Source: an uncultured Clostridia bacterium | GTDB taxonomy: Bacteria > Bacillota > Clostridia > TANB77 > UBA1234 | Assembly (NCBI GenBank): GCA_934149305.1 | Contig: CAKPEF010000008.1 | Span: 4,682 to 68,681, forward strand | Direction of reading: 5' to 3' | Length of the DNA stretch: 64,000 nt | Part shown: one piece after another, positions 25,743-34,685 of the stretch | Position numbering within the stretch: the stretch's first letter is position 1 | How the letters are laid out: each line of letters opens with the position of its first letter | The notes under the pieces: model-generated | What the model was told of the DNA's origin: nothing | The model's database searches: none | What the model saw: the letters and a program-made list of their open reading frames with translations, nothing else | Program-made: the position numbers and the translations under genes

Positions 25743-26234
25743 TTATAAAATTTCTGAAACTTTTTTGCCACGAAGATTTGCTACCATTTCAGCTGTCTTC
25801 ATTTCGCTTAATGCTTTAAGTGTGGCATATGCAGCGTTTCTTGGGTTGTTTGAACCTAAGTTTTTAGTTCTTATATTCTTATATCCTGCGATATCTAATA
25901 CAAGTCTTGCTGCACCACCAGCAATAAGTCCTGTACCTTCAGCAGCTGGTTTTAATAAAACTTTACCGCTACCAAATGTACCGATTAGTTCATGAGGTAT
26001 TGTTGTATTTACTATTGGTACTTCGATTACATTTTTCTTAGCATCTTCAATAGCTTTTCTTATAGCATCTGGAACTTCAGCTGCTTTTCCGTTTCCAACA
26101 CCAACATGTCCTTGACCATCACCAACAACAACTAGTGCGCTAAATCTAAATGTTCTACCACCTTTAACAACTTTAGCAACTCTGTTGATTGTTATAACTT
26201 TTTCTGTCAAGTCTAATTTTTCTGCATCTATCAT
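25743..26234 (-). CDS. rpsE: 30S ribosomal protein S5
   Basis: 163 residues. KVITINRVAKVVKGGRTFRF, GDGQGHVGVGNGKAAEVPDA and GSGKVLLKPAAEGTGLIAGG are the S5 signatures; S5 sits at the mRNA entry and decoding fidelity region. The ATG at 26232-26234 follows AGGAG by 8 nt; a start six codons upstream lacks a site. Confidence 0.97.
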   Translation of the reverse strand: MIDAEKLDLTEKVITINRVAKVVKGGRTFRFSALVVVGDGQGHVGVGNGKAAEVPDAIRKAIEDAKKNVIEVPIVNTTIPHELIGTFGSGKVLLKPAAEGTGLIAGGAARLVLDIAGYKNIRTKNLGSNNPRNAAYATLKALSEMKTAEMVANLRGKKVSEIL

Positions 26235-26259
26235 AATTGTTTCTCCTTTCAATTAAATT

Positions 26260-26619
26260 TTAGAACTCTAAACCTGCTTCTCTAGCAGCTTCAGCTAATG
26301 CTTTTACTTTTCCATGATATATATATCCGCCTCTATCAAAAACTACATTTTTGATATTTGCTTTAACTGCTCTTGTAGCTATTAAAGCTCCAACTTCTTT
26401 AGCAGCTTCTATATTGCTTGCTTTAGTTTTTACTTCTTTATCAAGTGTAGAAGCACAAGCTAAAGTGTTTCCATTTGTATCATCGATAATTTGAGCATAA
26501 ATACCTTTATTGCTTCTAAAAACAGCAAGTCTTGGACGCTCAGGAGTACCAACTATTTTTTCACGAACTCTTTCGTGTCTGATTTCTCTTGACACAGCTC
26601 TACTTTTCTTGTTAATCAC
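26260..26619 (-). CDS. rplR: 50S ribosomal protein L18
   Basis: 119 residues. RHERVREKIVGTPERPRLAVFRSNKGIYAQIID and the C-terminal DRGGYIYHGKVKALAEAAREAGL identify L18, which anchors 5S rRNA. Confidence 0.97.
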   Translation of the reverse strand: MINKKSRAVSREIRHERVREKIVGTPERPRLAVFRSNKGIYAQIIDDTNGNTLACASTLDKEVKTKASNIEAAKEVGALIATRAVKANIKNVVFDRGGYIYHGKVKALAEAAREAGLEF

Positions 26620-26662
26620 TTAATTTCTCTCCTTTCACATAGGATTTTTATTTAGCTAGGTT

Positions 26663-27199
26663 TTATTTTTTACCCATCTTTCCTTCTTTTCTGATGATTC
26701 TCTCGTCAATGTATTTGATTCCTTTACCCTTATATGGTTCTGGAGGTCTAACCTTTCTAATTTCAGCAGCTAATTGTCCAACTACTTCTTTGTCTGGTCC
26801 TGTTACAATTATACTATTTGGGTTTGGAGCTTCGATTTTAACATCTCCTCTATCTTCAAACTCAACTGTATGAGAAAATCCCATATTCATTACTAATTTA
26901 TTTCCTTGTTTTTGTACTCTATAACCAACACCATTAACTTCTAGCTCTTTTTTGAATCCTTCTGTAACACCAACAACCATGTTGTTTAGAAGAGTTCTTG
27001 TTAATCCTTGAAGATTATCTTGCTCAGGATTTTTTAGTTCAACTGTAATTACTCCAGCTTCTTGTTTTAAAACCATATCTGGATGTAATTTCTTAACTAG
27101 AGTTCCTTTTGGTCCCTTAACTGTTACTAGGTTATCAGCTTCAATTTTAACTTCAACGCCAGCAGGTATAGTTATAGGTTTCTTTCCTATTCTTGACAT
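26663..27199 (-). CDS. rplF: 50S ribosomal protein L6
   Basis: 178 residues. MSRIGKKPITIPAGVEV and the C-terminal RKVRPPEPYKGKGIKY are the L6 signatures (two L6 domains). It lies near the factor-binding site of the 50S. Confidence 0.97.
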   Translation of the reverse strand: MSRIGKKPITIPAGVEVKIEADNLVTVKGPKGTLVKKLHPDMVLKQEAGVITVELKNPEQDNLQGLTRTLLNNMVVGVTEGFKKELEVNGVGYRVQKQGNKLVMNMGFSHTVEFEDRGDVKIEAPNPNSIIVTGPDKEVVGQLAAEIRKVRPPEPYKGKGIKYIDERIIRKEGKMGKK

Positions 27200-27293
27200 T
27201 ATATTTCTCCTTTCTTGTAACCACTACGATTACAAATTGTATATGTCTAATTCTATATGTACTATTGTACCAAATTGAATTAACCTTTTATTA

Positions 27294-27689
27294 TTACCAT
27301 ACGAAAGCTAAAACCTCTCCGCCTACGCCTTCTTGTCTTGCTTTCTTATCTGTCATTATTCCCTTTGAAGTTGAAATTAAAGCGATTCCTAATCCACCAA
27401 GTACTTTTGGAAGTTCATCTTTTGTTGCATAAACTCTTAGTCCTGGTTTACTTACTCTCTTTAATCCTGAAATAACTTTTTGCTTGTTAACATATTTTAA
27501 AGTTATTCTAATAATGCCTTGTGCATTATCTTCTATTTCTTCAAATGCTTTAATATATCCTTCTTCAACTAAGATTTCAGCTATTGATTTCTTTAATTTT
27601 GAAGCAGGAATATCAACAGTTTCATGTTTTTGTGCATTTGCATTTCTAATTCTTGTTAGCATATCTGCTATTGGATCAGTAATGTTCAT
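27294..27689 (-). CDS. rpsH: 30S ribosomal protein S8
   Basis: 131 residues. ITDPIADMLTRIRNANAQKHETVDIPASK and STSKGIMTDKKARQEGVGGEVLAFVW are diagnostic. S8 binds the central domain of 16S rRNA and in studied bacteria represses the spc operon. Confidence 0.97.
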   Translation of the reverse strand: MNITDPIADMLTRIRNANAQKHETVDIPASKLKKSIAEILVEEGYIKAFEEIEDNAQGIIRITLKYVNKQKVISGLKRVSKPGLRVYATKDELPKVLGGLGIALISTSKGIMTDKKARQEGVGGEVLAFVW

Positions 27690-27816
27690 TTACCTTTGCT
27701 CCTTTCGTTATGATTTAGAGATTAGAAATTAGAGATTAAATTCTCTTTTATTTCTTTTCTCTATTTTATATTTATTTGAGCATCTAATTTCTAAGTTCTA
27801 ATGCCCTTCTATTTTA

Positions 27817-28002
27817 TTACCAGCTTGCTTTTTTAACACCAGGTATTTGTCCCTTATGAGCTAACTCTCTAAAGCAAATTCTGCAAATACCATATTTACG
27901 AATGTAACCATGTGGTCTTCCACATATTTTACATCTGTTATAGTATCTTGTGCTGAATTTAGGAGCTAGTTTTTGCTTAGCAATCATTGATTTTTTTGCC
28001 AC
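27817..28002 (-). CDS. rpsZ: 30S ribosomal protein S14, zinc type
   Basis: 61 residues, the short zinc-binding S14 (type Z): RYYNRCKICGRPHGYIRKYG and CRICFRELAHKGQIPGVKKASW, with two CxxC pairs. Standard place between rplE and rpsH. Confidence 0.97.
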   Translation of the reverse strand: MAKKSMIAKQKLAPKFSTRYYNRCKICGRPHGYIRKYGICRICFRELAHKGQIPGVKKASW

Positions 28003-28015
28003 TGTTTACCCTCCT

Positions 28016-28555
28016 TTACTTTGAAAATGGCATACCAAGAAGTTTTAACATCTCTTTTGCCTCTTCATCTGTGTTAGCTGTTGTTACAAAAATTATGTCC
28101 ATACCTCTGATTTTGTCGATTTTATCGTACTCGATTTCTGGGAATATCAATTGCTCTTTAACGCCCATTGAATAATTTCCTCTTCCATCGAAAGAATTTG
28201 GAGATAATCCTTTGAAATCTCTAACTCTTGGAAGTGCAACTGCAAATAATCTCTCTACAAAATCATACATTTTTTGACTTCTAAGTGTAACCTTACATCC
28301 AATTTCCATTCCTTCTCTAATCTTAAAACCAGCTATTGATTTTTTAGCCTTTGTTGTAACGGCTTTTTGACCAGTAATAATCTCTAAATCTCTAACAGCA
28401 TTCTCTAAAGCTTTTGCATTATCTCTAACATCGCTTACGCCCATGTTTATAACAACTTTTTCAAGCTTTGGAACTTGCATTACTGATTTATAGTTAAATT
28501 TTTTCATTAACTCTGGTACTACTTCATTTTTATATACATCTTTTAATCCTGCCAT
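28016..28555 (-). CDS. rplE: 50S ribosomal protein L5
   Basis: 179 residues. VPKLEKVVINMGVSDVRDNAK, TGQKAVTTKAKKSIAGFKIR and DIIFVTTANTDEEAKEMLKL are diagnostic; L5 holds 5S rRNA and touches P-site tRNA. The ATG at 28553-28555 follows AAGGAGG by 8 nt; a GTG one codon earlier is possible. Confidence 0.97.
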   Translation of the reverse strand: MAGLKDVYKNEVVPELMKKFNYKSVMQVPKLEKVVINMGVSDVRDNAKALENAVRDLEIITGQKAVTTKAKKSIAGFKIREGMEIGCKVTLRSQKMYDFVERLFAVALPRVRDFKGLSPNSFDGRGNYSMGVKEQLIFPEIEYDKIDKIRGMDIIFVTTANTDEEAKEMLKLLGMPFSK

Positions 28556-28572
28556 CACGATTACCTCCTTTC

Positions 28573-28893
28573 TTATTTAATTTCTTCTCCACATTTAGCA
28601 CATACTTTAACTTTTGTGCCATCCTTTTTAGTGTCGACCTTAACTCTAACACCTTTTCCACACTTTGAGCAGAATGGATTTGCTTTAGATGCGTTAATTG
28701 CAACTTCAGCTTTTATAATTCCACCAGCTTCTCCTGCTTTTTTAGGTTTTGTATGTTTAGTTCTAACATTAACTCCTTCAACAACTACCGTATTATCTTT
28801 TGGGTTTGCTGCAAGAACTTTACCTTTTTTACCTTTATCAGCTCCAGAGTTTATAACTACTGTATCGCCTTTTTTAATGTGTAGATTTTTCAT
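28573..28893 (-). CDS. rplX: 50S ribosomal protein L24
   Basis: 106 residues. The KOW motif is in IKKGDTVVINSGADKGKKGKVL; NPFCSKCGKGVRVKV and VCAKCGEEIK give two CxxC pairs, a zinc ribbon seen in many clostridial L24 proteins. Assembly initiator of the 50S. Confidence 0.97.
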   Translation of the reverse strand: MKNLHIKKGDTVVINSGADKGKKGKVLAANPKDNTVVVEGVNVRTKHTKPKKAGEAGGIIKAEVAINASKANPFCSKCGKGVRVKVDTKKDGTKVKVCAKCGEEIK

Positions 28894-28956
28894 TTATTTT
28901 CACACCTACCTTTAAATGTTTATTTTTAAGTTTTGCTTTTATTTTGAACCCCAATA

Positions 28957-29325
28957 TTATAATACTTCAGGAGCAAGTGAAACGATTTTCATGTAATCGT
29001 TGTCTCTTAATTCTCTTGCTACTGGTCCAAATATACGTGTTCCTCTTGGAGTCTTGTCATCTTTTATTATAACTGCTGCATTTTCGTCAAATCTGATATA
29101 AGAACCATCTGGTCTTTGAAGACCTTTTTTGCTTCTAACTATAACAGCTTTAACAACATCTCCTTTTTTAACCATTCCACCTGGTGCAGCACTTTTTACA
29201 GAAGCTACTATAACATCACCAATGTTAGCGAATTTTCTATAAGAACCGCCCATACATCTAATGCACATTAACTCTTTAGCACCTGTATTATCAGCAACTT
29301 TTAATATTGTTTGTTGTTGTATCAT
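28957..29325 (-). CDS. rplN: 50S ribosomal protein L14
   Basis: 122 residues, the exact usual length. MIQQQTILKVADNTGAKELM and RGTRIFGPVARELRD are diagnostic. The ATG at 29323-29325 follows AAAGGAG; an ATG eight codons upstream is spurious. Confidence 0.97.
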   Translation of the reverse strand: MIQQQTILKVADNTGAKELMCIRCMGGSYRKFANIGDVIVASVKSAAPGGMVKKGDVVKAVIVRSKKGLQRPDGSYIRFDENAAVIIKDDKTPRGTRIFGPVARELRDNDYMKIVSLAPEVL

Positions 29326-29393
29326 TTTTATTTCTCCTTTCAGATGCATCTGTCCTCTGTCTCAAGGACTTACATCAATTTAAAAACATTAGC

Positions 29394-29651
29394 TTATTTA
29401 GCTTTTTCAACAATCTCAACTAATCTCCATCTCTTATCTTTAGATAAAGGTCTTGTTTCCATTACTTTAACTGTATCACCAATTCCGCATTCATTATTTT
29501 CATCATGAGCTTTTAATTTGAATGTTCTTTTCATGATTTTTCCGTATAATGGGTGCTTATAACCAGTTTCAACAGCTACAACGATTGTTTTATCCATTTT
29601 ATCGCTTATAACTTTTCCTACTCTAGTTTTTCTTAAAGCTCTTTCTTCCAT
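29394..29651 (-). CDS. rpsQ: 30S ribosomal protein S17
   Basis: 85 residues, an OB fold. KTRVGKVISDKMDKTIVVAVE, HPLYGKIMKRTFKLKAHDE and VKVMETRPLSKDKRWRLVEI are diagnostic. Confidence 0.97.
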   Translation of the reverse strand: MEERALRKTRVGKVISDKMDKTIVVAVETGYKHPLYGKIMKRTFKLKAHDENNECGIGDTVKVMETRPLSKDKRWRLVEIVEKAK

Positions 29652-29691
29652 AACTTAAGTTCTTCTCCTTTCTTATGGATTTCTTTTTTTA

Positions 29692-29895
29692 TTATTCAGC
29701 GCTATCTTGTAGCTCTCTTTCTTTTAATATAGTTTTAATCTTTGCTATATCTCTTTTTGTATTTCTAATTTTCATCGGATTATCTAGTCCGTTTGCAGCT
29801 GATTGAAATCTTAATTTGAATAATTCTGATTTTAATTCAACTAGCTCTTTTTCTAAATCCGATGAAGTCATTTTTCTAATCTCATTAGCCTTCAT
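29692..29895 (-). CDS. rpmC: 50S ribosomal protein L29
   Basis: 67 residues. MKANEIRKMTSSDLEKELVE and LKSELFKLRFQSAANGLDNP are diagnostic of the two-helix L29 at the tunnel exit. The start overlaps the rplP end, with GGTGG 8 nt upstream. Confidence 0.96.
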   Translation of the reverse strand: MKANEIRKMTSSDLEKELVELKSELFKLRFQSAANGLDNPMKIRNTKRDIAKIKTILKERELQDSAE

Positions 29896-30325
29896 CGTCT
29901 TCACCACCTTCTACTTTACTTGCAGTAATGAATTTTGTTTTTACAGGAAGTTTGTGAGCAGCAAGTCTAAATGCTTCTCTTGCAACTTCTTCTGAAATTC
30001 CAGCCATTTCAAATAAAACTCTTCCTGGCTTAACTACAGCTACATAATATTCAACTGCTCCTTTTCCACTACCCATACGAGTTTCTGCTGGTTTCTTAGT
30101 AATTGGTTTGTCTGGGAATATTTTGATCCAAACATTACCACCTCTTTTAATGAAACGTGTCATAGCAACTCTGGCAGCTTCTATTTGATTAGAAGTAATT
30201 CTTCCAGCTTCTAGTGCTTGTAAACCATACTCTCCATATGTTATTTCAGCACCTCTAGTAGCTCTACCTCTATTTCTACCTTTTTGCATTTTTCTATATT
30301 TTGTTCTTTTTGGCATTAGTGGCAT
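29885..30325 (-). CDS. rplP: 50S ribosomal protein L16
   Basis: 146 residues. MPKRTKYRKMQKGRNRGRA, GRITSNQIEAARVAMTRF and KTKFITASKVEGGE are diagnostic. L16 lies near the A-site tRNA elbow. AGGAGG precedes the ATG and the start abuts the rpsC stop. Confidence 0.97.
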   Translation of the reverse strand: MPLMPKRTKYRKMQKGRNRGRATRGAEITYGEYGLQALEAGRITSNQIEAARVAMTRFIKRGGNVWIKIFPDKPITKKPAETRMGSGKGAVEYYVAVVKPGRVLFEMAGISEEVAREAFRLAAHKLPVKTKFITASKVEGGEDDEG

Positions 30326-30984
30326 TATGCTCTACCTCCTTCTGCTTCTTTTTTTGTAGGAAGTACTTCGCCTTTATATATCCAAACTTTAACGCCGATT
30401 TTTCCGTATGTTGTATTTGCTTCTGCAAATCCATAATCGATATCAGCTCTTAATGTTTGTAGTGGCACTGTACCCTCTTTATAAAACTCTGATCTAGCGA
30501 TTTCAGCACCGCCAAGTCTACCAGAAACTGCAGTTTTAATACCTTTTGCTCCTGCTTTTGTAGCTTTTGCCATGCTTTGTTTCAAAGCTTTTCTGTATGA
30601 TATTCTTCTTTCTAATTGTCCTGCAATGTTTTCTGCAACTAATTGTGCATCAGCATCAACATTTTTAACTTCTATTACATTTATGTTTATATCTTTCTTA
30701 AACATTTTTGCAATGTCAGCTCTTAATTTGTTAACGCTTTCACCATTTTTACCAAGTACAATACCTGGTTTTGCAGTATAAACATTTGCTTTTATACTTT
30801 TTGCTGTTCTTTCGATTTCAATTCTTGAAACTCCAGCAGCAAATAAACTCTTTTTAATATATTTACGAATTGCAACATCTTCAACTAGGTTATTTGCAAA
30901 ATCTTTCTTGTTTGCGTACCATTTTGAATCCCAATCCTTAATTATTCCCACTCTTAAACCATGTGGGTCCATTTTTTGTCCCAT
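30325..30984 (-). CDS. rpsC: 30S ribosomal protein S3
   Basis: 219 residues. MGQKMDPHGLRVGIIKDWDS, the KH domain with GIVLGKNGESVNKL, and SGRLGGAEIARSEFYKEGTVP are diagnostic. Forms the mRNA entry tunnel with S4 and S5. Confidence 0.97.
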   Translation of the reverse strand: MGQKMDPHGLRVGIIKDWDSKWYANKKDFANNLVEDVAIRKYIKKSLFAAGVSRIEIERTAKSIKANVYTAKPGIVLGKNGESVNKLRADIAKMFKKDININVIEVKNVDADAQLVAENIAGQLERRISYRKALKQSMAKATKAGAKGIKTAVSGRLGGAEIARSEFYKEGTVPLQTLRADIDYGFAEANTTYGKIGVKVWIYKGEVLPTKKEAEGGRA

Positions 30985-31004
30985 TTAAAATATCCTCCTT
31001 TCTA

Positions 31005-31340
31005 CTAATCTCTTTCTTTTAATACAACTTCAATGTGAGAAGTTCTTTTTCTTATTCTATTAGCTCTACCTTGTGTAGCAGCTCTTATTCTCTTCATTGT
31101 AGCACCTTGATTAGCATAGATCTCAGCAACATATAATTTGCTAGCATCCATATTGTGATTATTTTCTGCATTTGCAATAGCTGATTTTAATAATTTTTCA
31201 ACTAATGGAGATGCAGCTTTTGGTGTGAACTTTAAAATTGCTAATGCTTCATTAACATCTTTTCCTCTAATTAAATCGATAACGATTTTAACTTTTCTGG
31301 CAGATATTCTAGCATGTTTTAAACTAGCTCTACTTTCCAC
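31005..31340 (-). CDS. rplV: 50S ribosomal protein L22
   Basis: 111 residues. ARISARKVKIVIDLIRGKDVNEA and the hairpin tail GATMKRIRAATQGRANRIRKRTSH are diagnostic; the hairpin lines the exit tunnel. Confidence 0.97.
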   Translation of the reverse strand: MESRASLKHARISARKVKIVIDLIRGKDVNEALAILKFTPKAASPLVEKLLKSAIANAENNHNMDASKLYVAEIYANQGATMKRIRAATQGRANRIRKRTSHIEVVLKERD

Positions 31341-31371
31341 TTTTATTTCCTCCTATCATTACGATTTTATA

Positions 31372-31653
31372 TTATTTACTAACTTTAGTAGTTTTGTCTC
31401 CAGCGTGACCTTTAAAAGTTCTTGTTGGAACAAACTCACCTAGTTTGTGACCGATCATTTCATCTGAAATATAAACTGGAACATGTTTTCTTCCATCATG
31501 TACAGCTATTGTATGGCCAACCATTTGAGGGAAGATTGTTGATGCTCTTGACCAAGTTTTTAAAACTTCTTTTTTGTTTTCTTCGTTCATTTTTTCGATT
31601 CTAGCTAAAAGCTTTGGATCAACGAAAGGTCCTTTTTTAATAGATCTTGACAT
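31372..31653 (-). CDS. rpsS: 30S ribosomal protein S19
   Basis: 93 residues. MSRSIKKGPFVDPKLL, TWSRASTIFPQMVGHTIAVHDG and KLGEFVPTRTFKGHAG are diagnostic of S19 in the 30S head. Confidence 0.98.
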   Translation of the reverse strand: MSRSIKKGPFVDPKLLARIEKMNEENKKEVLKTWSRASTIFPQMVGHTIAVHDGRKHVPVYISDEMIGHKLGEFVPTRTFKGHAGDKTTKVSK

Positions 31654-31666
31654 TTAACTTACCTCC

Positions 31667-32500
31667 TTATTTAGCATTTCTTCTCTTTGTTATAAACTTG
31701 CTGCTTGCTTTCTTAGCGTTACGTGTCTTGTAACCAAGAGCTGGTTTGCCCCAAGGAGTAACAGGTCCTGGTCTACCAACTGGTGACTTACCTTCACCAC
31801 CACCATGAGGGTGATCATTAGGGTTCATTACAGAACCTCTAACTTCAGGTCTCTTGCCTAACCATCTGCTCTTACCAGCTTTACCTAGCTTGATATTTTC
31901 ATGCTCAGTATTACCGATTTGACCGATTGTAGCTATGCAATCAACACTTACTAATCTCATTTCGCCTGATGGTAATCTAACATGTGCATATTTACCCTCT
32001 TTAGCCATAAGTTGTGCTGCGTTACCTGCACTTCTTACCATTTGAGCACCCTTACCTGGTTTTAACTCTATACAATGAATCATTGTACCAACAGGAATGC
32101 TTGAAATTGGTAGGCTGTTACCTGGTTTTATATCTGCATTCTTTCCAGCCATAACTTTGCTTCCAACTTTTAATCCGATTGGAGCTAAGATATATGCTTT
32201 TTCGCCATCTTCATATTGTAATAATGCGATGTTAGCTGTTCTGTTTGGATCATATTCTATTGAAACAACAGTAGCTGGAACATCTACTTTTCTTCTCTTA
32301 AAATCTATAATTCTATATTTTCTTCTTGAACCGCCACCTTGATGTCTAACAGTGATTCTACCATAAGAATTTCTACCAGCATGTTTCTTTAAGCTTGTTG
32401 TTAAAGACTTCTCTGGTTTTGTTTTTGTGATTTCTTCAAATGTAGAAACTGTCATACCTCTTCTAGATGGAGTTGTTGGTTTAAATTGTTTAATACCCAT
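31667..32500 (-). CDS. rplB: 50S ribosomal protein L2
   Basis: 277 residues. GRITVRHQGGGSRRKYRIIDF, the C-terminal NPNDHPHGGGEGKSPVGRPG with the catalytically important His region near the peptidyl-transferase centre. It is separated from rplW by a structured 123-nt gap. Confidence 0.98.
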   Translation of the reverse strand: MGIKQFKPTTPSRRGMTVSTFEEITKTKPEKSLTTSLKKHAGRNSYGRITVRHQGGGSRRKYRIIDFKRRKVDVPATVVSIEYDPNRTANIALLQYEDGEKAYILAPIGLKVGSKVMAGKNADIKPGNSLPISSIPVGTMIHCIELKPGKGAQMVRSAGNAAQLMAKEGKYAHVRLPSGEMRLVSVDCIATIGQIGNTEHENIKLGKAGKSRWLGKRPEVRGSVMNPNDHPHGGGEGKSPVGRPGPVTPWGKPALGYKTRNAKKASSKFITKRRNAK

Positions 32501-32547
32501 TTTTTCTCTCCCTTTCTAATGTTTAGAAATTTACAATTTCTTTTTTG

Positions 32548-32611
32548 TTTGCTAATTTTGCAGGCTAAAGTCTATTGGGTTATAAACTCCATGTCTTTAA
32601 CTATTAGCAAA
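32548..32611 (-). ncRNA. Candidate structured element between rplW and rplB
   Basis: Minus strand TTTGCTAAT (32603-32611) pairs with ATTAGCAAA (32548-32556), and an inner TAAAG/CTTTA pair lies inside, giving a stem of 9 bp plus 5 bp around a loop of about 24 nt. It fills part of an unusually long gap in an otherwise tight operon. It could be a processing or regulatory element; no family recognised. Confidence 0.4.
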
Positions 32612-32623
32612 TCTATATTTTAA

Positions 32624-32968
32624 CTAAGCTCCAAAAGCTTCAATAGATGTTTTGTATTTTTTATCTATTTTCTTAACTTTTCCGCCTTTGTCTAAGTAAG
32701 TCATTTCTTTAGCATCTGTTGCTATTGTAACAATTGCTTTCTTCCAGTCAGATGTTCTTCCTTGATGAACACCTTGTCTCTTTGGCTTACCTTTAACGTT
32801 TATTGTTTTAACGTCAAGTACTTTTACTTCGAATAATTTTTCAATGGCATTTCTAATATCTATTTTAGTTGCCTTTTTATTAACTTCAAATGTGTACTTT
32901 CCTTCATTCATAGCAAAACTGCTTTTTTCTGTAACTATTGGTCTAATGATTATATCTTCTGCTACCAT
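32624..32968 (-). CDS. rplW: 50S ribosomal protein L23
   Basis: 114 residues. IIIRPIVTEKSSFAMNEGKYTFEVNKKATK and VNVKGKPKRQGVHQGRTSDWKKAIVT are diagnostic (here TINVKGKPKRQG). L23 is the docking site for trigger factor and SRP at the exit tunnel. Its start overlaps the rplD stop by one nt. Confidence 0.97.
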   Translation of the reverse strand: MVAEDIIIRPIVTEKSSFAMNEGKYTFEVNKKATKIDIRNAIEKLFEVKVLDVKTINVKGKPKRQGVHQGRTSDWKKAIVTIATDAKEMTYLDKGGKVKKIDKKYKTSIEAFGA

Positions 32969-33588
32969 TATGCGTACACCTCCTCTATTTTGGCTACTGC
33001 ATCTTTAGTAACAACGAACATATCATACTTTAAGATATCATATGTATTGATTGTGTTTACTAAAGCTGTTTTAATATTAGGAATGTTTCTAGCTGAAGCT
33101 TGTACATTTAAGTTTTTATCAGCTAAAACTACTAATGCTCTGTTTACATTTAAATTCTCTAATACTTTTGCCATATTCTTTGTTTTAATTTCATCAAAAT
33201 CTAAGCTGTCTAATACAACAAGTTTGTTTTCTTGAACTTTTGTTGTTAAAGCAGATTTTAATGCAAGTCTTCTAACTTTTTTATTTAAAGTGTATCTGTA
33301 TGATCTTGGTTTTGGTCCAAGTGCGATACCACCTTTAATCCATTGTGGAGCTCTGATACTACCTTGTCTAGCTCTACCTGTACCTTTTTGTTTCCAAGGT
33401 TTCTTTCCACCACCAGTTACTTCTGTACGTGTTTTTGTAGATTGTGTACCTTGTCTTTGATTAGCTAAATAATTAAGAACTACTTCATGCATAACATCTT
33501 CATTAACTTCTACTGCGAAAATGCTGTCTGCAAGCTCTATATCGCCAACCTTTTTGCCTTCTTTATTTAATAAATCAACCTTTGGCAT
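32968..33588 (-). CDS. rplD: 50S ribosomal protein L4
   Basis: 206 residues. VLNYLANQRQGTQSTKTRTEVTGGG, the extended loop KPWKQKGTGRARQGSIRAPQW and YRYTLNKKVRRLALKSAL are diagnostic. In some bacteria L4 also represses the S10 operon by binding its leader. Confidence 0.97.
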   Translation of the reverse strand: MPKVDLLNKEGKKVGDIELADSIFAVEVNEDVMHEVVLNYLANQRQGTQSTKTRTEVTGGGKKPWKQKGTGRARQGSIRAPQWIKGGIALGPKPRSYRYTLNKKVRRLALKSALTTKVQENKLVVLDSLDFDEIKTKNMAKVLENLNVNRALVVLADKNLNVQASARNIPNIKTALVNTINTYDILKYDMFVVTKDAVAKIEEVYA

Positions 33589-33607
33589 TTATATTTCCTC
33601 CTTCCTC

Positions 33608-34258
33608 TTATTTAGCACTCTTAGAAACTGCTGTTCTAGCTGTTTCTTTAATTCTTACTAATGAATTTTTATATCCTGGAATTGAACCTTTAATTAAGAT
33701 AACGTTCTTATCCATGTCAACCTTAACAATTTGTAAGTTTTGTACTGTTACAGTATCTTTTCCTGTATGTCCTGGTAACTTCTTACCTGGGAATACTCTA
33801 CCTGGTGAAGATGTAGGTCCCATAGAACCTGGTCTTCTGTGATACATAGAACCATGTCCTTTTGGTCCAATGTGTTGTCCATGTCTCTTAATAACACCTT
33901 GGAATCCTTTTCCTTTAGAAACGCCTTGAACATCAACTAATTCTCCAGCTTCGAAGATATCAGCTTTGATTTCATCTCCAACATTATAAGATTCGATATC
34001 GTCTAATCTTAATTCTTTTACATTTTTCTTATATGCAAGTTTAACTTTATCAAATTGACCTTTTTCAGGTTTGTTCATTTGTTTTTCTTTAACTTCTCCA
34101 GTTGCAAGAACTATTGCGTTGTAACCATCTGTTTCAACAGTTTTCTTTCTTAAAACTAAGCTTGGTTCAACTTCTACAACTGTTACTGGAATAACTAATC
34201 CGTCGTTATCGAATATTTGAGTCATTCCTAATTTTTTTCCGTAAATACCTTTTTTCAT
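33608..34258 (-). CDS. rplC: 50S ribosomal protein L3
   Basis: 216 residues. KKGIYGKKLGMTQIFDNDG, VSKGKGFQGVIKRHGQ and HGSMYHRRPGSMGPTSSPGRVFPGKK are diagnostic. L3 reaches into the peptidyl-transferase centre. Confidence 0.97.
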   Translation of the reverse strand: MKKGIYGKKLGMTQIFDNDGLVIPVTVVEVEPSLVLRKKTVETDGYNAIVLATGEVKEKQMNKPEKGQFDKVKLAYKKNVKELRLDDIESYNVGDEIKADIFEAGELVDVQGVSKGKGFQGVIKRHGQHIGPKGHGSMYHRRPGSMGPTSSPGRVFPGKKLPGHTGKDTVTVQNLQIVKVDMDKNVILIKGSIPGYKNSLVRIKETARTAVSKSAK

Positions 34259-34340
34259 TGTTAATTAACCTCCTTGGCTATTGGTTCACACTTTTTGGTG
34301 AACATGACCTTTGTTTCCGAACTTACTATATAATAGATAA

Positions 34341-34682
34341 TTATTTATCTATTTTCATTTCAACTTCTACACCAGCTGGTAACTCGATTTTCATAAGAGC
34401 TTCAGTTGTTTTTGAAGTTGGGTAAAGAATATCGATAACTCTCTTGTGTGTTCTCATTTCGAATTGTTCTCTTGAATCTTTGTATTTGTGAGGTGATCTC
34501 AAGATTGTTACAACTTCTTTCTTTGTAGGTAGTGGAATTGGACCAGATACGCTAGCGCCTGTTCTCTTAGCCGTTTCTACTATTTTTTCAGCAGACTGAT
34601 CTAAAATTGCATGATCGAAAGCTTTAAGTCTAATTCTAATTTTTTCCTTTCCTACTTCTGCTACTTTGTTTGCTTTTGGCAT
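34341..34682 (-). CDS. rpsJ: 30S ribosomal protein S10
   Basis: 113 residues, about ten longer than most because of a short N-terminal extension (MPKANKVAEVGK). KIRIRLKAFDHAILDQSAEKIVETAKRTGA and GPIPLPTKKEVVTILRSPHKYKDSREQFEMRTHKR are diagnostic. First gene of the superoperon, preceded by a structured leader. AAGGAGGG precedes the ATG. Confidence 0.97.
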   Translation of the reverse strand: MPKANKVAEVGKEKIRIRLKAFDHAILDQSAEKIVETAKRTGASVSGPIPLPTKKEVVTILRSPHKYKDSREQFEMRTHKRVIDILYPTSKTTEALMKIELPAGVEVEMKIDK

Positions 34683-34685
34683 CGT

